From assembly GCA_031308135.1 (NCBI GenBank), contig JAHLJT010000631.1, forward strand, positions 150,161,425-150,225,424: a DNA stretch of 64,000 bases, written 5' to 3'. The DNA is from Acheta domesticus (lineage: Eukaryota; Arthropoda; Insecta; Orthoptera; Gryllidae). Every line of letters begins with the position of its first letter. The first letter of the stretch is position 1. This document shows, piece by piece, positions 11,300 through 21,665 of this stretch. The notes under the pieces were generated by a model. It was given only the letters and a program-made list of their open reading frames with translations. It was not told where the DNA came from and did no database searches. The translations under genes were made by a program, and so were the position numbers.

Positions 11300-12137
11300 G
11301 AAGTATAAAGGGTCCCGTGCATTATCAAGAGGGGATGGGGGCGGGGGCTCCGGAGCTTACCATTTAAATAATTTTAGTGAAATTTTGATAAATTGATATA
11401 ACTCATCATGTACATGTTCGCATCATTTTATTGCGTCTAAAAGTTATCTACATATTGCATTAAAATGTTATACCAGTTTGTGTCTGCTCCTAAAACTCAA
11501 AACGTTCTGCAGCGATTGAGCTGAAATTTTGACACGATATACAATTCGCTTCAAGGATTATTTTTATTTAAACTTCGCGTCAGTAACATACCATTGGATG
11601 GCGATGTAGAACAAAACTAAATGTTCCTGTCAAATGCAACCTGCAGAACTATCATTTTTCAATTTATATATCGTTAAATAACTCTTGAACGAAGCGTGTA
11701 ATGGACTAAAAAACTAAACTTTTTGAGGCCAAAGAGAAAATTTTCTCACAACAATCTTCAAGATGAGACCTTCTTGAACATTCTATTACATTTTTGCTGG
11801 TCCGGGGCTTTTCGATATTACTCCATATGCTCAGAGATGTGAAGCATCTGCAACTAAATGCAAATGAGAGGGAGAGAGAGGGGGAAAGACGAAGAGAGGG
11901 GGAACGGCGGAGAGAGAGGGAGAGAGACGAGAAGAGAGGGAGAAGCAGAGACGGGGAGAGAGGGGGAAGGAGAGTCTGGGAGAGAGGGTGGAGAGAGAGG
12001 AGGAGAGAGACGGGGAGAGAGGGAGAGGGAGACGGGGAGAGAGGAAGAGAGACAGGGAGAGAGAGACGGAGTAAAAGGGAGAGGCAGGGAGAAAAAAGGA
12101 CATGAAGGGAAGAACAACGTCTGCCGAGTTTCTCTAG
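11300..12137 (+). mobile_element. Helitron-like element, family B, with long GA microsatellite
   Basis: Body at 11340-11860, a 230-bp GA/GGA-rich microsatellite (11866-12095), then aacaacgtctgccgag and terminal CTAG (12134-12137) followed by T. The terminal block corresponds to the widespread arthropod motif whose other strand begins ACTAGCTGACCCGGCAAACG. Its hairpin plus CTAG-T is Helitron-like. Frames through the GA run (Arg/Glu-rich on one strand, Ser/Leu/Pro-rich on the other) are not genes. The left end is uncertain. Confidence 0.55.
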
Positions 12138-13117
12138 TTAGTAAAAATTGCAACATTTGGAAATTTATAAAAAATTTCAATCTTTTGTCAGTCTAAAGCG
12201 GGGATGTTTCCCCAAGTTCCAGGACCAAAAACTGAGAGTTATAATTTTACAATTAACAATGTTACAGCAATTCGTAATTAACAATTTTATAAACAATTAA
12301 CAATTTTAAGAGCAATTACAAACGATGCGCTAGAACGGCTGGGAAGACTCCGCAAATTGTGACTGAGATGAACATTTTAAAATCGCAGTTTGACAGGAGT
12401 TACATGTTTATTGAAAAAAGTTAGTATTATTGTTAATAAGAAGCTAAATAATCACTGGTCTATTACCACCAAATTCTCGACAAAAACGTCCGCTTATGTA
12501 TTTTTTCCGTGATGGTGAATGTGCAGGCAAAATATGTCCGTTGACATCGAAAGATGACGGTATTTCCGCCTGATGTGTAAACAGACGTGACCTCACCCAG
12601 GGACAGTGTCTTTCCACCTCTTGGGATTTTGCGTCAATCACAGACCCTAATATTCTAACTGCAAACAATTGAAGCATCTAGTGAGAGACAGAGCTAACCC
12701 ACACAATTCAAAACATGGATTTACTGACATATTCAATGTGTTCGTAATCGAATACGTTCAAAAATCGTTGTTTTTTTTTTCAACTTTGTAGGTTAGCTCC
12801 CTTTCTCACTAGACGCTTCAATTGGTCAGCGCGCCCCTCCCGCGGATCGCAGGTTGTCAAAATTTGCACGATTGCGAAGATAGAACTTCAATTTCTTCAT
12901 TTCTTTAGAGAAGTGTTCATTCATTAATAAAACAATATTCAATTTCTGACTCTGTATATGAAACAAATAAGAGGGTTTCTCAAATCAGTATTTGTATCAA
13001 TATTTGTATACATACAACAAAAATGTTAGTTTTATGTATAATTAGTCTTAGTATTAGTCTAAAAAAAGTCTTAAATGCCTTCACAACAAAATTTGTATTA
13101 AACTATATTACAATTAC
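12138..13117. other. no gene seen
   Basis: AT-rich with a run of 'acaattttac/aattaaca' repeats near 12240-12320. No recognised ORF. Confidence 0.5.
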
Positions 13118-13205
13118 TAGCAAAGCCCGCAGGACGTTGTTTTGCCCCTTATCTCGCTCTTCTCCTTCCTTCTCTCTTTGTCTCTCCATGTCTCTCAACG
13201 AAGAG
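13118..13205 (-). mobile_element. terminal stub of a family B Helitron-like element
   Basis: On the plus strand it starts ACTAGCAAAGCCCGCAGGAC, which is the reverse complement of the family B 3' terminus, then runs into a CT (GA on the minus strand) microsatellite. It joins directly onto CR1-type ORF2 sequence at about 13206. Confidence 0.6.
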
Positions 13206-13655
13206 AAATAAAGAGGATATCCCAGTTGTTCACGAAAATGGAAACACGCTCATTACTTACAATTGGACAAAAGCAGATGCATTTAATAAGTATTTCAGTT
13301 CGGTTTTCAAAAGCAGTACGGACCATCCACTCATTCAAGGGTATTCGGTAGCAAATCAGTTTAACATTGAAATAAACGTTCTACGGAATAAAGTAAAGTC
13401 TATGAAAAATGGTAAGTCAAGGGGTCCAGACAACATTTCTACGGATATAATTAAACCAGGAAGAGAGGCAATACTACCGTACCTAATCAGAATTTTTCAC
13501 ATGTCTTTGAATAATTCAAAGTACCCGAAGATTGGAAATTAGCTTTTGTCGTACTAATTTTTAAACGTGGTGACAAAACTAAATTATGCAATTATAGGCC
13601 AGTAAGTCTTACGTCACTGCAAGCTTATGGAGCATCTAGTTGGGAGTAACATTAG
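13206..13655 (+). pseudogene. CR1-type ORF2 fragment, linker and start of RT
   Basis: Reads IPVVHENGNTLIT, ADAFNKYFSSVFKSSTDHPL, KNGKSRGPDNIST, and ILPYLIRIFHM before frameshifts. The DAFNKYFSSVF and SRGPDNIS blocks are standard just before the reverse transcriptase core of CR1/jockey-type LINEs. Copy 2 at 19885-20330 is the same stretch. Confidence 0.8.
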
Positions 13656-14289
13656 CCTTCCCGCTGGCGCGCGGCAGCAATCCGTGCTGCCGTTGTGCTT
13701 TTATGGTTCTAAAACGGCATACGGTTTCGAATAACTTCAAATAAAGTATTTTGAAAACTAAAAAAAATTTCTGTGAAAATGAGCTTCAAATTTCGCATTT
13801 TTAGTAGCGCTAAAACGCAATTTTCTTTAAAACGGAACATAACTTTTAAGAGATAATTGCCATATAGGGCTAGATGTTTGCGTTCGTAAATATTCTAAAA
13901 TTAATAATATTAATTTTAGAATATTTTATATTATATAATTATATATTAAAATTATATATTATATAATTTTATAATAATTCTTAATATTTTTGTTCTACCA
14001 ATAGGAAACGGAAAAATGAAGAAAATGACAAAAAATGTTCTTTTAACGATGATAGATGGTAGCTGTCAAGAAAGAGTATGTGGCAATTCCGAATAGCTAA
14101 CGAAGACCCTAGGAAATAGAAAACTAATGCGGAAAAATGTTCCATTCTGTAGCACCACTAGTTATGTTATCACGGCCCGGCAATGAATATTTTTCCGCCG
14201 AAAATCGGTCATATTTTCGCGCAGCATTACATAACTTTCTCTATACTATGTATATTACTCTGTGTATACGACCCTATACGGGAAAGTAA
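13656..14289 (+). mobile_element. family A Helitron-like fold-back insertion
   Basis: Begins with a GC-rich hairpin (CGGCAGCA-atccg-TGCTGCCG, about 13672-13692), runs through family A body to the family A 3' terminus (GTAGCACCACTAG near 14162), then immediately continues with an inverted family A 5' end (14166-14289: ccgccgaaaatcgg.. to ..tatacgggaaagtaaaaa). The same 3'-end-plus-inverted-5'-end order occurs, on the other strand, at 33690-33932. Boundaries in the CR1 host are clear by comparison with copy 2. Confidence 0.6.
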
Positions 14290-15418
14290 AAATGACTCCA
14301 CGATGGGCAACACGGGTTCAAGGTTAGTTATTCATTCAAATGTAAGGTAGTCACACTATTTCAAACTATTTCAGGATCTAGCAGATGAAATTGTCGTGGG
14401 CGGGAGAGTAGACGTAGTAGTTATAGATTCTGCCAAAGCGTTTGATGTCGATGGTGTGGAACGGCTTGTACAGAAATTAATGAATTGAGGAATAGATCTC
14501 AGAGTAGTTAGGTGGATTAGCGAGTTTCTGCGACACCGAAAACAGGGATTCCGAATTGAGCAAAAGTTATCTTCCGGGGCAAGCGTTACGTCAGGAGTAC
14601 CGAAGGGGATTGGTCCTCTTCTATTTCTAGGTTTCCTCAATGTTCTTCCAGCACAATTAATTTCAAAAGTTCGGCTATTTGCAGACGATTGTATAGTATA
14701 TCGCCGTATTAATTCGAAAAGAGATGAAGAAATGCTGGAACGGGATCTTGATGGGCGGATATTACTGGGCGGAAAATAATGGAATATTCTTAAATAGCTC
14801 TAAAAGTAAATCCATCACTTTTGGCAGAGGTCATCATTATAGGGAAACAAATTACAATTTAAATAACAACATTATTCCGAGAGTTTCCTCGTGCAAGTAC
14901 CTAGGAGTCTATTTCGACAGTAAATTAAGTAGGAAAAATCACGTAGTTTATGTTGTCGGGAAAGCCTGCAGATCTCTTCACTTTCTAATGCACATCTTAG
15001 AAAAGAGTATTGCAAACGCGAAGGAAATGGCCCATTTATCGCTTGTTCATCTGAAAATGGACTATGGAACAATTTGTTGGGATCCGCCCAAAATTATGCA
15101 GTGTAAAAATTTGGAAAGGATTTAGCATAGGGCAGCTAAATTTACTTTCAGTGACTAGAAAATGGCAGTGTGGGATTCACTCAAAAGCAGGCAAGTCACT
15201 GCGCCTTGTATAAAACTTATAACGGTCATCCAGCTTGGAAAGCAATTAATCGGCGGCTATGTATTCCTACATATATTAGTAGAGGGGATCACAGGCACAA
15301 AATAAATTTAAGATTGCAGAGAACGGATGTCGGGAAATTTTCTTTTACAAATCGAACGATAACGGAATGGGATAAATTGCCTGCAAAAACCTTTAAACTA
15401 TTTCCTCAAAGCGTTTAA
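14290..15418 (+). pseudogene. CR1-type ORF2 fragment, reverse transcriptase and C-terminus
   Basis: RT blocks are visible despite stops and shifts: WLYDGQHGF-type start lost, DLADEIVVGGRVDVVVID (first catalytic Asp region; SAKAFDVD), SGASVTSGVPKG, VRLFADDCIVYR (catalytic FADD at about 14680), then SSCKYLGVYFDSKLSRK, YGTICWDPPKI and ITEWDKLPAKTF. Numerous changes from copy 2 show age. Confidence 0.85.
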
Positions 15419-15893
15419 CAGTTTAGGAATTTAATTTCGGGGATAATTAAGCAAATGAGTGAGAACAGTGGGTTCTATAGCAATGCATAAGTGTTCTCTT
15501 GTAAAGTCAGATGACTTGCAGTGAATAGCAAAGAAATAAAGATGGAAGTGTTTTATAGGTCTACGTGAAATGAAGTGCAGTGTGATCCCAATTGTATAAG
15601 CATTCAGTGCGGAGTTAGACAACAGCTGCCCATTTGGTTTGGTTTTTTCCCTCTTAATGTAATTTAATGTTGAATGAATCAATTACGTTTGATATTATTA
15701 TCATTATTTTACCATTATTATTATTACTATAATTATTATATAATTTGTTTGTAATATTACCATATTATTATTATTATTGTTAATAGTAGTAGTATTAGTA
15801 GTAATATATGTTACTGAAATACTGTTTTTTATGTTTTTGTGATTAGTTGCCACCAGGTTATACCCAATTGCAGTTTAAATAAATTTATCTTAT
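15419..15893 (+). other. CR1-type 3'UTR with ATT-rich segment
   Basis: Non-coding, alignable with copy 2's split 3'UTR. It has ATT microsatellite stretches at 15690-15800 and the terminal stem-loop described under findings. Confidence 0.75.
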
Positions 15894-15895
15894 CT

Positions 15896-16265
15896 TATCC
15901 CCTTTTTTCTCTCTCACCCCGCCCCCTCTCTCTCCGTCTCCAACTTTCTCTCTCCCTCGCTGTCCCTGTCTCAGTCTGTGTAATTCTCTTTCTGTCTGTC
16001 TCTTCTTGTATCCTTCTCATTCGCATTTAGTTGTATATTCTGCACGTCTTTGAGCAGGTTCAGTAATATTTAGAAGTGCTGGATCAGCAGAAATATAATA
16101 GAATGTTCAAAACGATCTCATCCTTAAGATTACGGTGTGAGAAATGTTTCGTTGAGGCCTTTGGCCTCCAAATTTTAGTTTTTAATGTCATAAGACGTTT
16201 CATTTAGGACTTATATAACGATATAGATTCAAAAATGGATTATAGCGGTTTGCATCACTATATAG
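15896..16265 (-). mobile_element. family B Helitron-like fragment, inverted
   Basis: Reverse complement of family B: the CT run (15900-16000) corresponds to the GA microsatellite, followed by ttgaggcctttggcctcc and the 'taaaaactaaa/ggccat' and 'atatcgttaaataa' motifs in reverse. It abuts the CR1 tail. Confidence 0.6.
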
Positions 16266-16760
16266 TATTTTATTCTACCGCGCCATTTTCCCGATATTTT
16301 AATAGTTATTTTGCAATATGGGTCGGAGAGCAATTCATTAAAACACAGATAATTAAAATTGGTCCAGGTGTTAAAGAAAGGAAAAACTTCTAACAATTTT
16401 CCAAACTCACGAAGAGGAAAACACACGTGTACTAACAAGCACGGTTACTTCAAAAAAGGGGAATAAATGATTAACAGTATTCACAAAACGTAAGCTGAAC
16501 TATTTTCAAAACTCTTCAAGACATTTTTGAAGTTAAAAAAATTAAAGAGCAAATTACACTTCCTGACTTTGCACAGCAATTTACACTCCTGAGAATACTC
16601 TTATCTTCAGCCGTAGTTATAGAAGGGGTCTTAAATATGAAATGATACTGCCGACGCCTTGTCGCGCCATTCACTGATCTGCCGCAGTGCGTGGCAACAG
16701 TCCCCCCCAACTTCAACTCTTCTTCACCAAAACATGCCATACGACTTCACACCACGACAC
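16266..16760. other. no gene seen
   Basis: AT-rich. Nothing recognised. Confidence 0.5.
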
Positions 16761-16762
16761 GC

Positions 16763-16845
16763 CACGGCGGCGGCGGCGGCGGCGGCGGTGGCGGCAGCGG
16801 TGGTGGCAGCGGTGGCGGCGGTGGCTGCTGCTGCTGCTGCTGGAG
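16763..16845 (+). repeat. CGG/GGT/CTG trinucleotide repeat
   Basis: Tandem cgg then ggt/ggc then ctg units. It gives poly-Ala, poly-Gly and Cys frames that should not be annotated as genes. Confidence 0.9.
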
Positions 16846-16964
16846 GGGGCAGGGTGAGATACCGTTTAGTCACACACAATTTATATGGTCCTAGCGGCAA
16901 AATTAGGCATGCCGGGCGCGGACAGCGAGAAAATAAATTTTTTGCTATTTTTTCATATTCTTAA

Positions 16965-17144
16965 AATAATATTTCTGTTTTACTATTAGGAAACCCAAAA
17001 ATTACGAAAATGTCAAAACAATTCACTTTGGGCAGTGATGGATGGCAGCTGTCAAGAGTAGTGGCGAGTCCGAATAGCTAGTCGAGACCAAACGAAAAAA
17101 AAAACTAATACGGGAAAGTCTGTGCCATTCTGTAGCACCACTAG
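16965..17144 (+). mobile_element. family A Helitron-like 3' end
   Basis: Contains attaggaaaccc..aaaattacgaaaatg, gatggcagctgtcaagag, acgggaaagtctgtgcca and ends GTAGCACCACTAG (17132-17144) before T. Highly similar to 2980-3119. Confidence 0.7.
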
Positions 17145-17163
17145 TTAATATTTATTTTTCAGA

Positions 17164-17245
17164 CTTTCCAACCTTATATTTTTCAGAAATTGCACTATAC
17201 GCTGATGACATTTCTCTCTTCACTTCACATACATACATCTTGTGT
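17164..17245 (+). pseudogene. scrap of a reverse transcriptase active-site region
   Basis: Between the Helitron-like terminus and the CR1 copy, one frame reads YFSEIALYADDISLFTS, containing the YADD box of LINE reverse transcriptases. It is followed by a stop. Only about 80 bp, so clade unknown. Confidence 0.45.
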
Positions 17246-17346
17246 GAATAACCGTATTATGCATATTATATGTGCTAAAGTCTGTGCCTGGACGTTGTAC
17301 CGAGCGGACGTGCCTTGGGGATCGCTCTCGCGCAAGTAAAGGGATA

Positions 17347-18378
17347 ATGGGCTGCGACGTGGAAATGTATCGGGCCCGCATCGGCGGCTGGGCCGCCCGC
17401 GTGGCGTGCGTGCTGAGAAAGGGTAGCGTTCCTGCTCCCTCTCTGGACGCCTTTGCACTGCTAGTTATAGCAGCGATGTTAGTAATTGGTGGCGTGGAGA
17501 TAAATCCTGGCCCGGTATCTACGCGACGTGGTGCACCAGTGGATGTTTCATGGAGGTGCGTCGAGTGTTGCAACGGCGGTCTGCGAGGTGAACTGTCGCG
17601 TCTTCGACAGGAGTTCTTGCAGGTTACTGCTAAGCTTGCAGCGACTCAACAGGAGCTGCAAGTTTTGAAGGCAGCAACAAGAGTAACGGAGATGGAGGCG
17701 ATAGCAGCTACTGCGACGGAGGAGGCAGTGACGTTGGTGGCTCAGCCGGCCACAGCGGTCCTGCCAGTAGAGGTGACGTCGCCAACCCCGCCGGCGAGTT
17801 CCCCAAACGTGGTGTCCACGGCGGTGACGGCATCAACCACAATTGCATCGGTTGTGAAGGATTCAGCGGCAACGAAAAATTCCAAAAAATGTGTTGTGTT
17901 CGGTGACTCTATTGTGCGTCACGTAGGTCACGCCAACCTACAAGTAAAATGCTTTCCGGGAATCCGCGTGGTACAGCTGAAATCGCAAATTGAAGCTAGT
18001 GACGTGGAAGCTCCGGAAACTGTTATCATTCACGGAGGCGCCAATAATTTACGGAGATGTCGCTCATTTGATCACCTCATGGGCGACATCTACAAACTTG
18101 GGGTAGCAGCCAAAACGCGCTTTCCATCCTCGCATATAGTGCTGAGTGGCGTCATTCACCGCCGGGATGTTAAGTCCCGTAAGGTGGCGAGGATAAATCG
18201 GGACATGGACTTCGTGGCAAAAGCTCTCGGATTCATGTTTGTGGATCCAAACGGGTGGATCTCAGAGAGCTCACTAGGTCGAGACGGCGTCCACCTCAAC
18301 CGGAGGGGCGTTGCGGAGCTCAGTGGTCTCTATACTACAGTAGCTAAATTCTGCACACGCCCTCCCGTCGCCCGTTGA
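17347..18378 (+). CDS. CR1-type ORF1 protein with 2A-like motif and SGNH esterase domain
   Basis: ORF1p of a CR1-like LINE, 343 residues from the first in-frame ATG (17347); the frame is open upstream without an ATG. Order: hydrophobic stretch LLVIAAMLVIGG (residues 38-49), a 2A-like VEINPGP (50-56), a Cys cluster (WRCVECC), a helix likely to coil (about 84-109), an Ala/Thr/Pro-rich linker, then an SGNH/GDSL hydrolase domain with GDS (186-188), GGANN (230-234) and DGVH (313-316), matching nucleophile Ser, oxyanion Asn and catalytic Asp-His. Esterase-bearing ORF1s and N-terminal 2A sequences after a hydrophobic run are both known from animal CR1 elements. The usual Asp before VE is Gly here, so cleavage activity is doubtful. 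The frame is intact although ORF2 is broken. Confidence 0.8.
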   Translation: MGCDVEMYRARIGGWAARVACVLRKGSVPAPSLDAFALLVIAAMLVIGGVEINPGPVSTRRGAPVDVSWRCVECCNGGLRGELSRLRQEFLQVTAKLAATQQELQVLKAATRVTEMEAIAATATEEAVTLVAQPATAVLPVEVTSPTPPASSPNVVSTAVTASTTIASVVKDSAATKNSKKCVVFGDSIVRHVGHANLQVKCFPGIRVVQLKSQIEASDVEAPETVIIHGGANNLRRCRSFDHLMGDIYKLGVAAKTRFPSSHIVLSGVIHRRDVKSRKVARINRDMDFVAKALGFMFVDPNGWISESSLGRDGVHLNRRGVAELSGLYTTVAKFCTRPPVAR

Positions 18379-18429
18379 CGCTGTGAGCGACCGCCGGTCT
18401 CGCGATCCGCGGCCAAATTAAATCTACCG

Positions 18430-18642
18430 GCAGCGGCGATAGGAACGGGGAGATGAGGGTTTCGCTCCGGTAACGGTGGCTTCAGCGGAGACGTGTGTGA
18501 CGGTGGAGAAGGCGGAGACGGAGGAGACGACGGAGGCGGCGGACACGGCGGCGGTGACTGTGCTGGCGAAGGCGACGGCAGCGGCTGTGACGGCGACGAC
18601 GACGACAGGGGCGACTGTGACGGCGACGGCGGCGACTGCGGT

Positions 18643-18673
<31 letters not shown>

Positions 18674-18790
18674 ACGGCGACGGCGACGGCGATGGCGGCG
18701 GTGGTGACGACGATGACGACGGCGACGGAGACGACGAGGGCGGAGACGACGGTGGCGGAGGCGACGACAGTGGCAGCGACTTCGAGACGC
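18430..18790 (+). repeat. GGC/GAC codon-like low-complexity tract between ORF1 and ORF2
   Basis: About 350 bp of near-pure 3-bp-periodic ggc/gac/gcg. It yields Ala/Thr-rich, Asp/Gly-rich and, on the other strand, Val/Ala-rich open frames at once, so openness here is not evidence of coding. The Asp/Gly frame (18493-18852) ends just before the ORF2 endonuclease and could have been its N-terminal extension. Confidence 0.85.
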
Positions 18791-18835
18791 CCTTTCAAGA
18801 ACACTTTCAGGTGAGGAAGGGGTTCCTTAGGTTGT

Positions 18836-21509
18836 TGCAGGTCGTAGTATAATCAATAAAGAAATAGAGTTTTGGAATCTAGTTTATGCCTGCGATCCCG
18901 ACATAGTGATAGGGACTGAGTCGTGGCTAACGGGGGAAATCGGGTCCTCTGAAATTTTTCATTCCCATTACAAGATCCTTAGGAGGGATAGAAATAGTAG
19001 AGGGGGCGGAGTCTTTATTTGCGTCAAAGAGGACATAAATATTAGATTAGAGTGGGTCAGTAGAGAGTTTGAAATGATGGGAATAGAAATTATTACGTCA
19101 GGAACTGTTTTAGAAATTATTGCATGCTATAGGCCTCCGAGCGATGGATATGACATTTTAGATAACATCATTCAGAGAACGGGAAACGAAAATGGCCATG
19201 CTATTGTTATTGGAGGCGACTTAAATATTCCGAGCGTAAACTGGAAGGGAGACGTGAGCGAAGGGAAAGTCCAAAGTCTAGTAAACGGACTGGTTTGGGA
19301 AGAGGGTTTTATCCAAGTAGTTCGGACCGGGACGCGACAGGATGCAATTTTGGATGTCTACCTAATTAGGCCGAAAGAACTTTTCATATCTTGTGAAGTT
19401 GTTGAGGGTATTAGTTAACACAAAGTGGTTCTTCTTGACTTAGACGGAAATATTTCAAGGAAAGGACTTACAATAGGAACGAAAGTACGGCAATACAAGA
19501 AAGCAAATATAAACGGGCTTCAAGGTTTCTTTAGGGAACAATATGACCGCTTTCTAAGAACAGAGGGCGGTATGGAAGAAATAGAGGGCGTGTTTAAAGA
19601 TATTATATACGAAGCTTTGCAAAAGTTTGTTCCGTGCAAAATTCTAAAAAATAATCCGGATTCAGAATACTACAATGCAAAAATTAGGAGAATGAAGAGG
19701 ATAACGAGAAAGGCATTTAAGAACAGAAAGCGCAGTAGCGAGCATATGAACATTTTTCGAAATCATTCAAAAGAATTGGAGTGTGAAAAGAAAATTGCTC
19801 AGGAGGCATATTTAAAGAATATTCTAGGTGGGAAGGGAAATAACTGGACAGGCTTTTATAAAAATGTTCGTAGAAGGAAAGGAAATAAAGAGGATATCCC
19901 AGTTATTCGCGAAAATGGAAACACGCTAATTACTGACAATCGGGCAAAAGCGGATGCATTTAATAAGTATTTTAGTTCGGTTTTCAAAAATAGTACGGAT
20001 CATCCATTTATTCAAGGGCCTTCGGTTGCGAATCAGTTTAATATCGAAGTAAACGTTCTGTGGAATAAAGTAAAAAAAAATGAAAAGTTTGAAAAATGGT
20101 AAGTCAAGGGGTCTAGACGACATTTCTACGGATTTAATTAAACTAGCAGGAAAGGCAATATTACCGTACATAATTAGAATTTTTCACGTGTTTTTGAATA
20201 ATTCAAAAGTACCGGAAGATTGGAAATTAGCCTTTGTCGTACCACTTTTTAAAAGTTGTGCCAAAACTAAATTATGCAATTATAGGCCGGTAAGTTTTAC
20301 GTCAGTGGTGTGCAAGCTTATGGAGCATCTAGTTGGGAGTTACATTAAGAAATAAAGGGAAATTAAAAAATGGCTCTACGATGGGCAACACGGGTTCAGG
20401 AGTGGTTATTCATGCGAAAGTCAGGTATTCACGCTACTTCAGGATCTAGCAGATGAAATTGACGCGGGCGGGAGGGTAGACGCAGTAGTTATAGATTTTG
20501 CTAAAGCATTTGATGTCGTTCCACACGAACGGTTTGTACAGAAATTAATGAATTCAGGCATAGATCCCAGGGTGGTGGCGTGGATTAGCGAGTTTCTGCG
20601 AGAAAGAAAACAGAAAGTCCGAATTGGGTAAGAGTTATCTTCCGGGGCAAGCGTTACGTCAGGAATACCGCAGGGGAGTGTCATTGGACCCCTTCTATTT
20701 CTAGCTTTCGTTAATGATCTGCCGGCGCAATTAACCTCAAATGTTCGGCTATTTGCAGACGATTGCATAATATATCGTAGTATTAATTCGAAAAGAGATG
20801 AAGAAATACTGATGCGTTATATTACTGGACGGAAAATAACGGAATGTCCATAAATAGCTCTAAAAGTAAATCCATCACTTTTGGCAGGGGTCATAATTAC
20901 AGTGAAACACATTACCGTTTAAATAATGGCATTATTCCGAGAGTTTCCTCGTGCAAGTACCTAGGAATTCATTTCGATAGTAAATTAAGTTGGAAAAAAC
21001 ACGTAGATTTTGTTGTAGGGAAAGCCTGGCGATCTCTTCACTTTGTAATGCGCATCCTAAAAAAGAGTACGACAAACGCGAGGGAAATTGATTATTTATC
21101 TCTTGTTCGTTCAATAATGGAATATGGTACAATTTGTTGGGATCCGCACAAGATTATGCAGTGTAAACACTTGGAAAGGATTCATCATAGGGCAGCTAAA
21201 TTTACTTTCAGGGACAAGAAAACGGCAGGGTTGGATTCACTCAAAAACAGGCGATCAGTAGCAAGACTCTGCGCCGTGTATAAAGCTTATAATGGTCATC
21301 CAGCTTGGAAAGAAATTAATCGGCGGCTATGTATTCCTACATACATCAGTAGAGTGGATCACAGGCACAAAATAAATTTAAGACAGCAGAGAACAGATGT
21401 CGGGAAATTTTATTTTACAAATCGAACGATTACGGAATGGAATAGATTGCCTGCAAAACCCTTTGAACTCTTTCCTCAAAGTGTTCAACAGTTTAGGAAA
21501 TTAATTTAG
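18836..21509 (+). pseudogene. CR1-type ORF2 (endonuclease and reverse transcriptase), broken
   Basis: Endonuclease from SIINKEIEFWN: TESWL (catalytic Glu, 18918), GGGVFICVKED, CYRPPS, GGDLNIPSVNW, then GIS followed by a stop at 19416 exactly where family members have Asp-His. The next frame (19425-20102) continues HKVVLLDLDGN to DAFNKYFSSVF. A short A-rich duplication at about 20070-20090 shifts the frame into SRGLDDIST, NYRPVSF, a stop at 20353, AVVIDFAKAFDV, GIPQGSV and RLFADDCIIYR (FADD at about 20755). A small deletion near 20810-20835 precedes the open 221-codon end with SCKYLGIHFD and WNRLPAKPF. At least four lesions, but overall well preserved. Confidence 0.9.
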
Positions 21510-21601
21510 GGTATTATTAAGTAAATGAGGGAGAATAGTGGGTTATATAGCAATGCATAAGTGTTCTATTGTGAAGTGAGGTATAGTGCAGTGTATAGCA
21601 G

Positions 21602-21609
21602 AGAAATAA
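21602..21609 (+). repeat. target-site duplication AGAAATAA, left copy
   Basis: Left copy of the 8-bp duplication flanking the nested LINE; right copy at 25005-25012. In CR1 copy 1 the undisturbed site reads agcaaagaaataaagatgg. Confidence 0.8.
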
Positions 21610-21649
21610 TAATAATAATAATAAATGTCTTTATTGATATGGCGAGGCT

Positions 21650-21665
21650 CGGGCCATCAGGCCCG
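21650..21665 (-). other. LINE 3'UTR hairpin
   Basis: Perfect 6-bp stem with a 4-base loop, cgggcc-atca-ggcccg on the plus strand, close to the LINE 3' end. LINE reverse transcriptases often recognise such 3' stem-loops. Role inferred. Confidence 0.5.

Larger units (their letters stand above)
13206..15893 (+). mobile_element. CR1-type LINE copy 1, 5'-truncated and decayed
   Basis: Aligns almost throughout with copy 2 (19885-21605 plus 25010-25767). It holds ORF2 from the endonuclease/RT linker onward, a 3'UTR (15420-15840) and the tail ttgccaccaggttat..ttgcagtttaaataaat with (TCTTA)n at 15893. It is interrupted at 13656-14289 by a family A Helitron-like fold-back. Confidence 0.85.

Noticed and set aside
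11794..12196. Open frames of 90-112 codons on both strands, Arg/Glu-rich or Ser/Leu/Pro-rich
   Set aside because: They read through a GA microsatellite of a Helitron-like element; composition alone keeps them open.
16659..16964. Poly-Ala and poly-Gly frames
   Set aside because: Product of the CGG/CTG trinucleotide repeat.
18424..18852. Three overlapping long frames (Val/Ala, Ala/Thr, Asp/Gly)
   Set aside because: All come from one GGC/GAC repeat tract; no domain, simultaneous openness in several frames.
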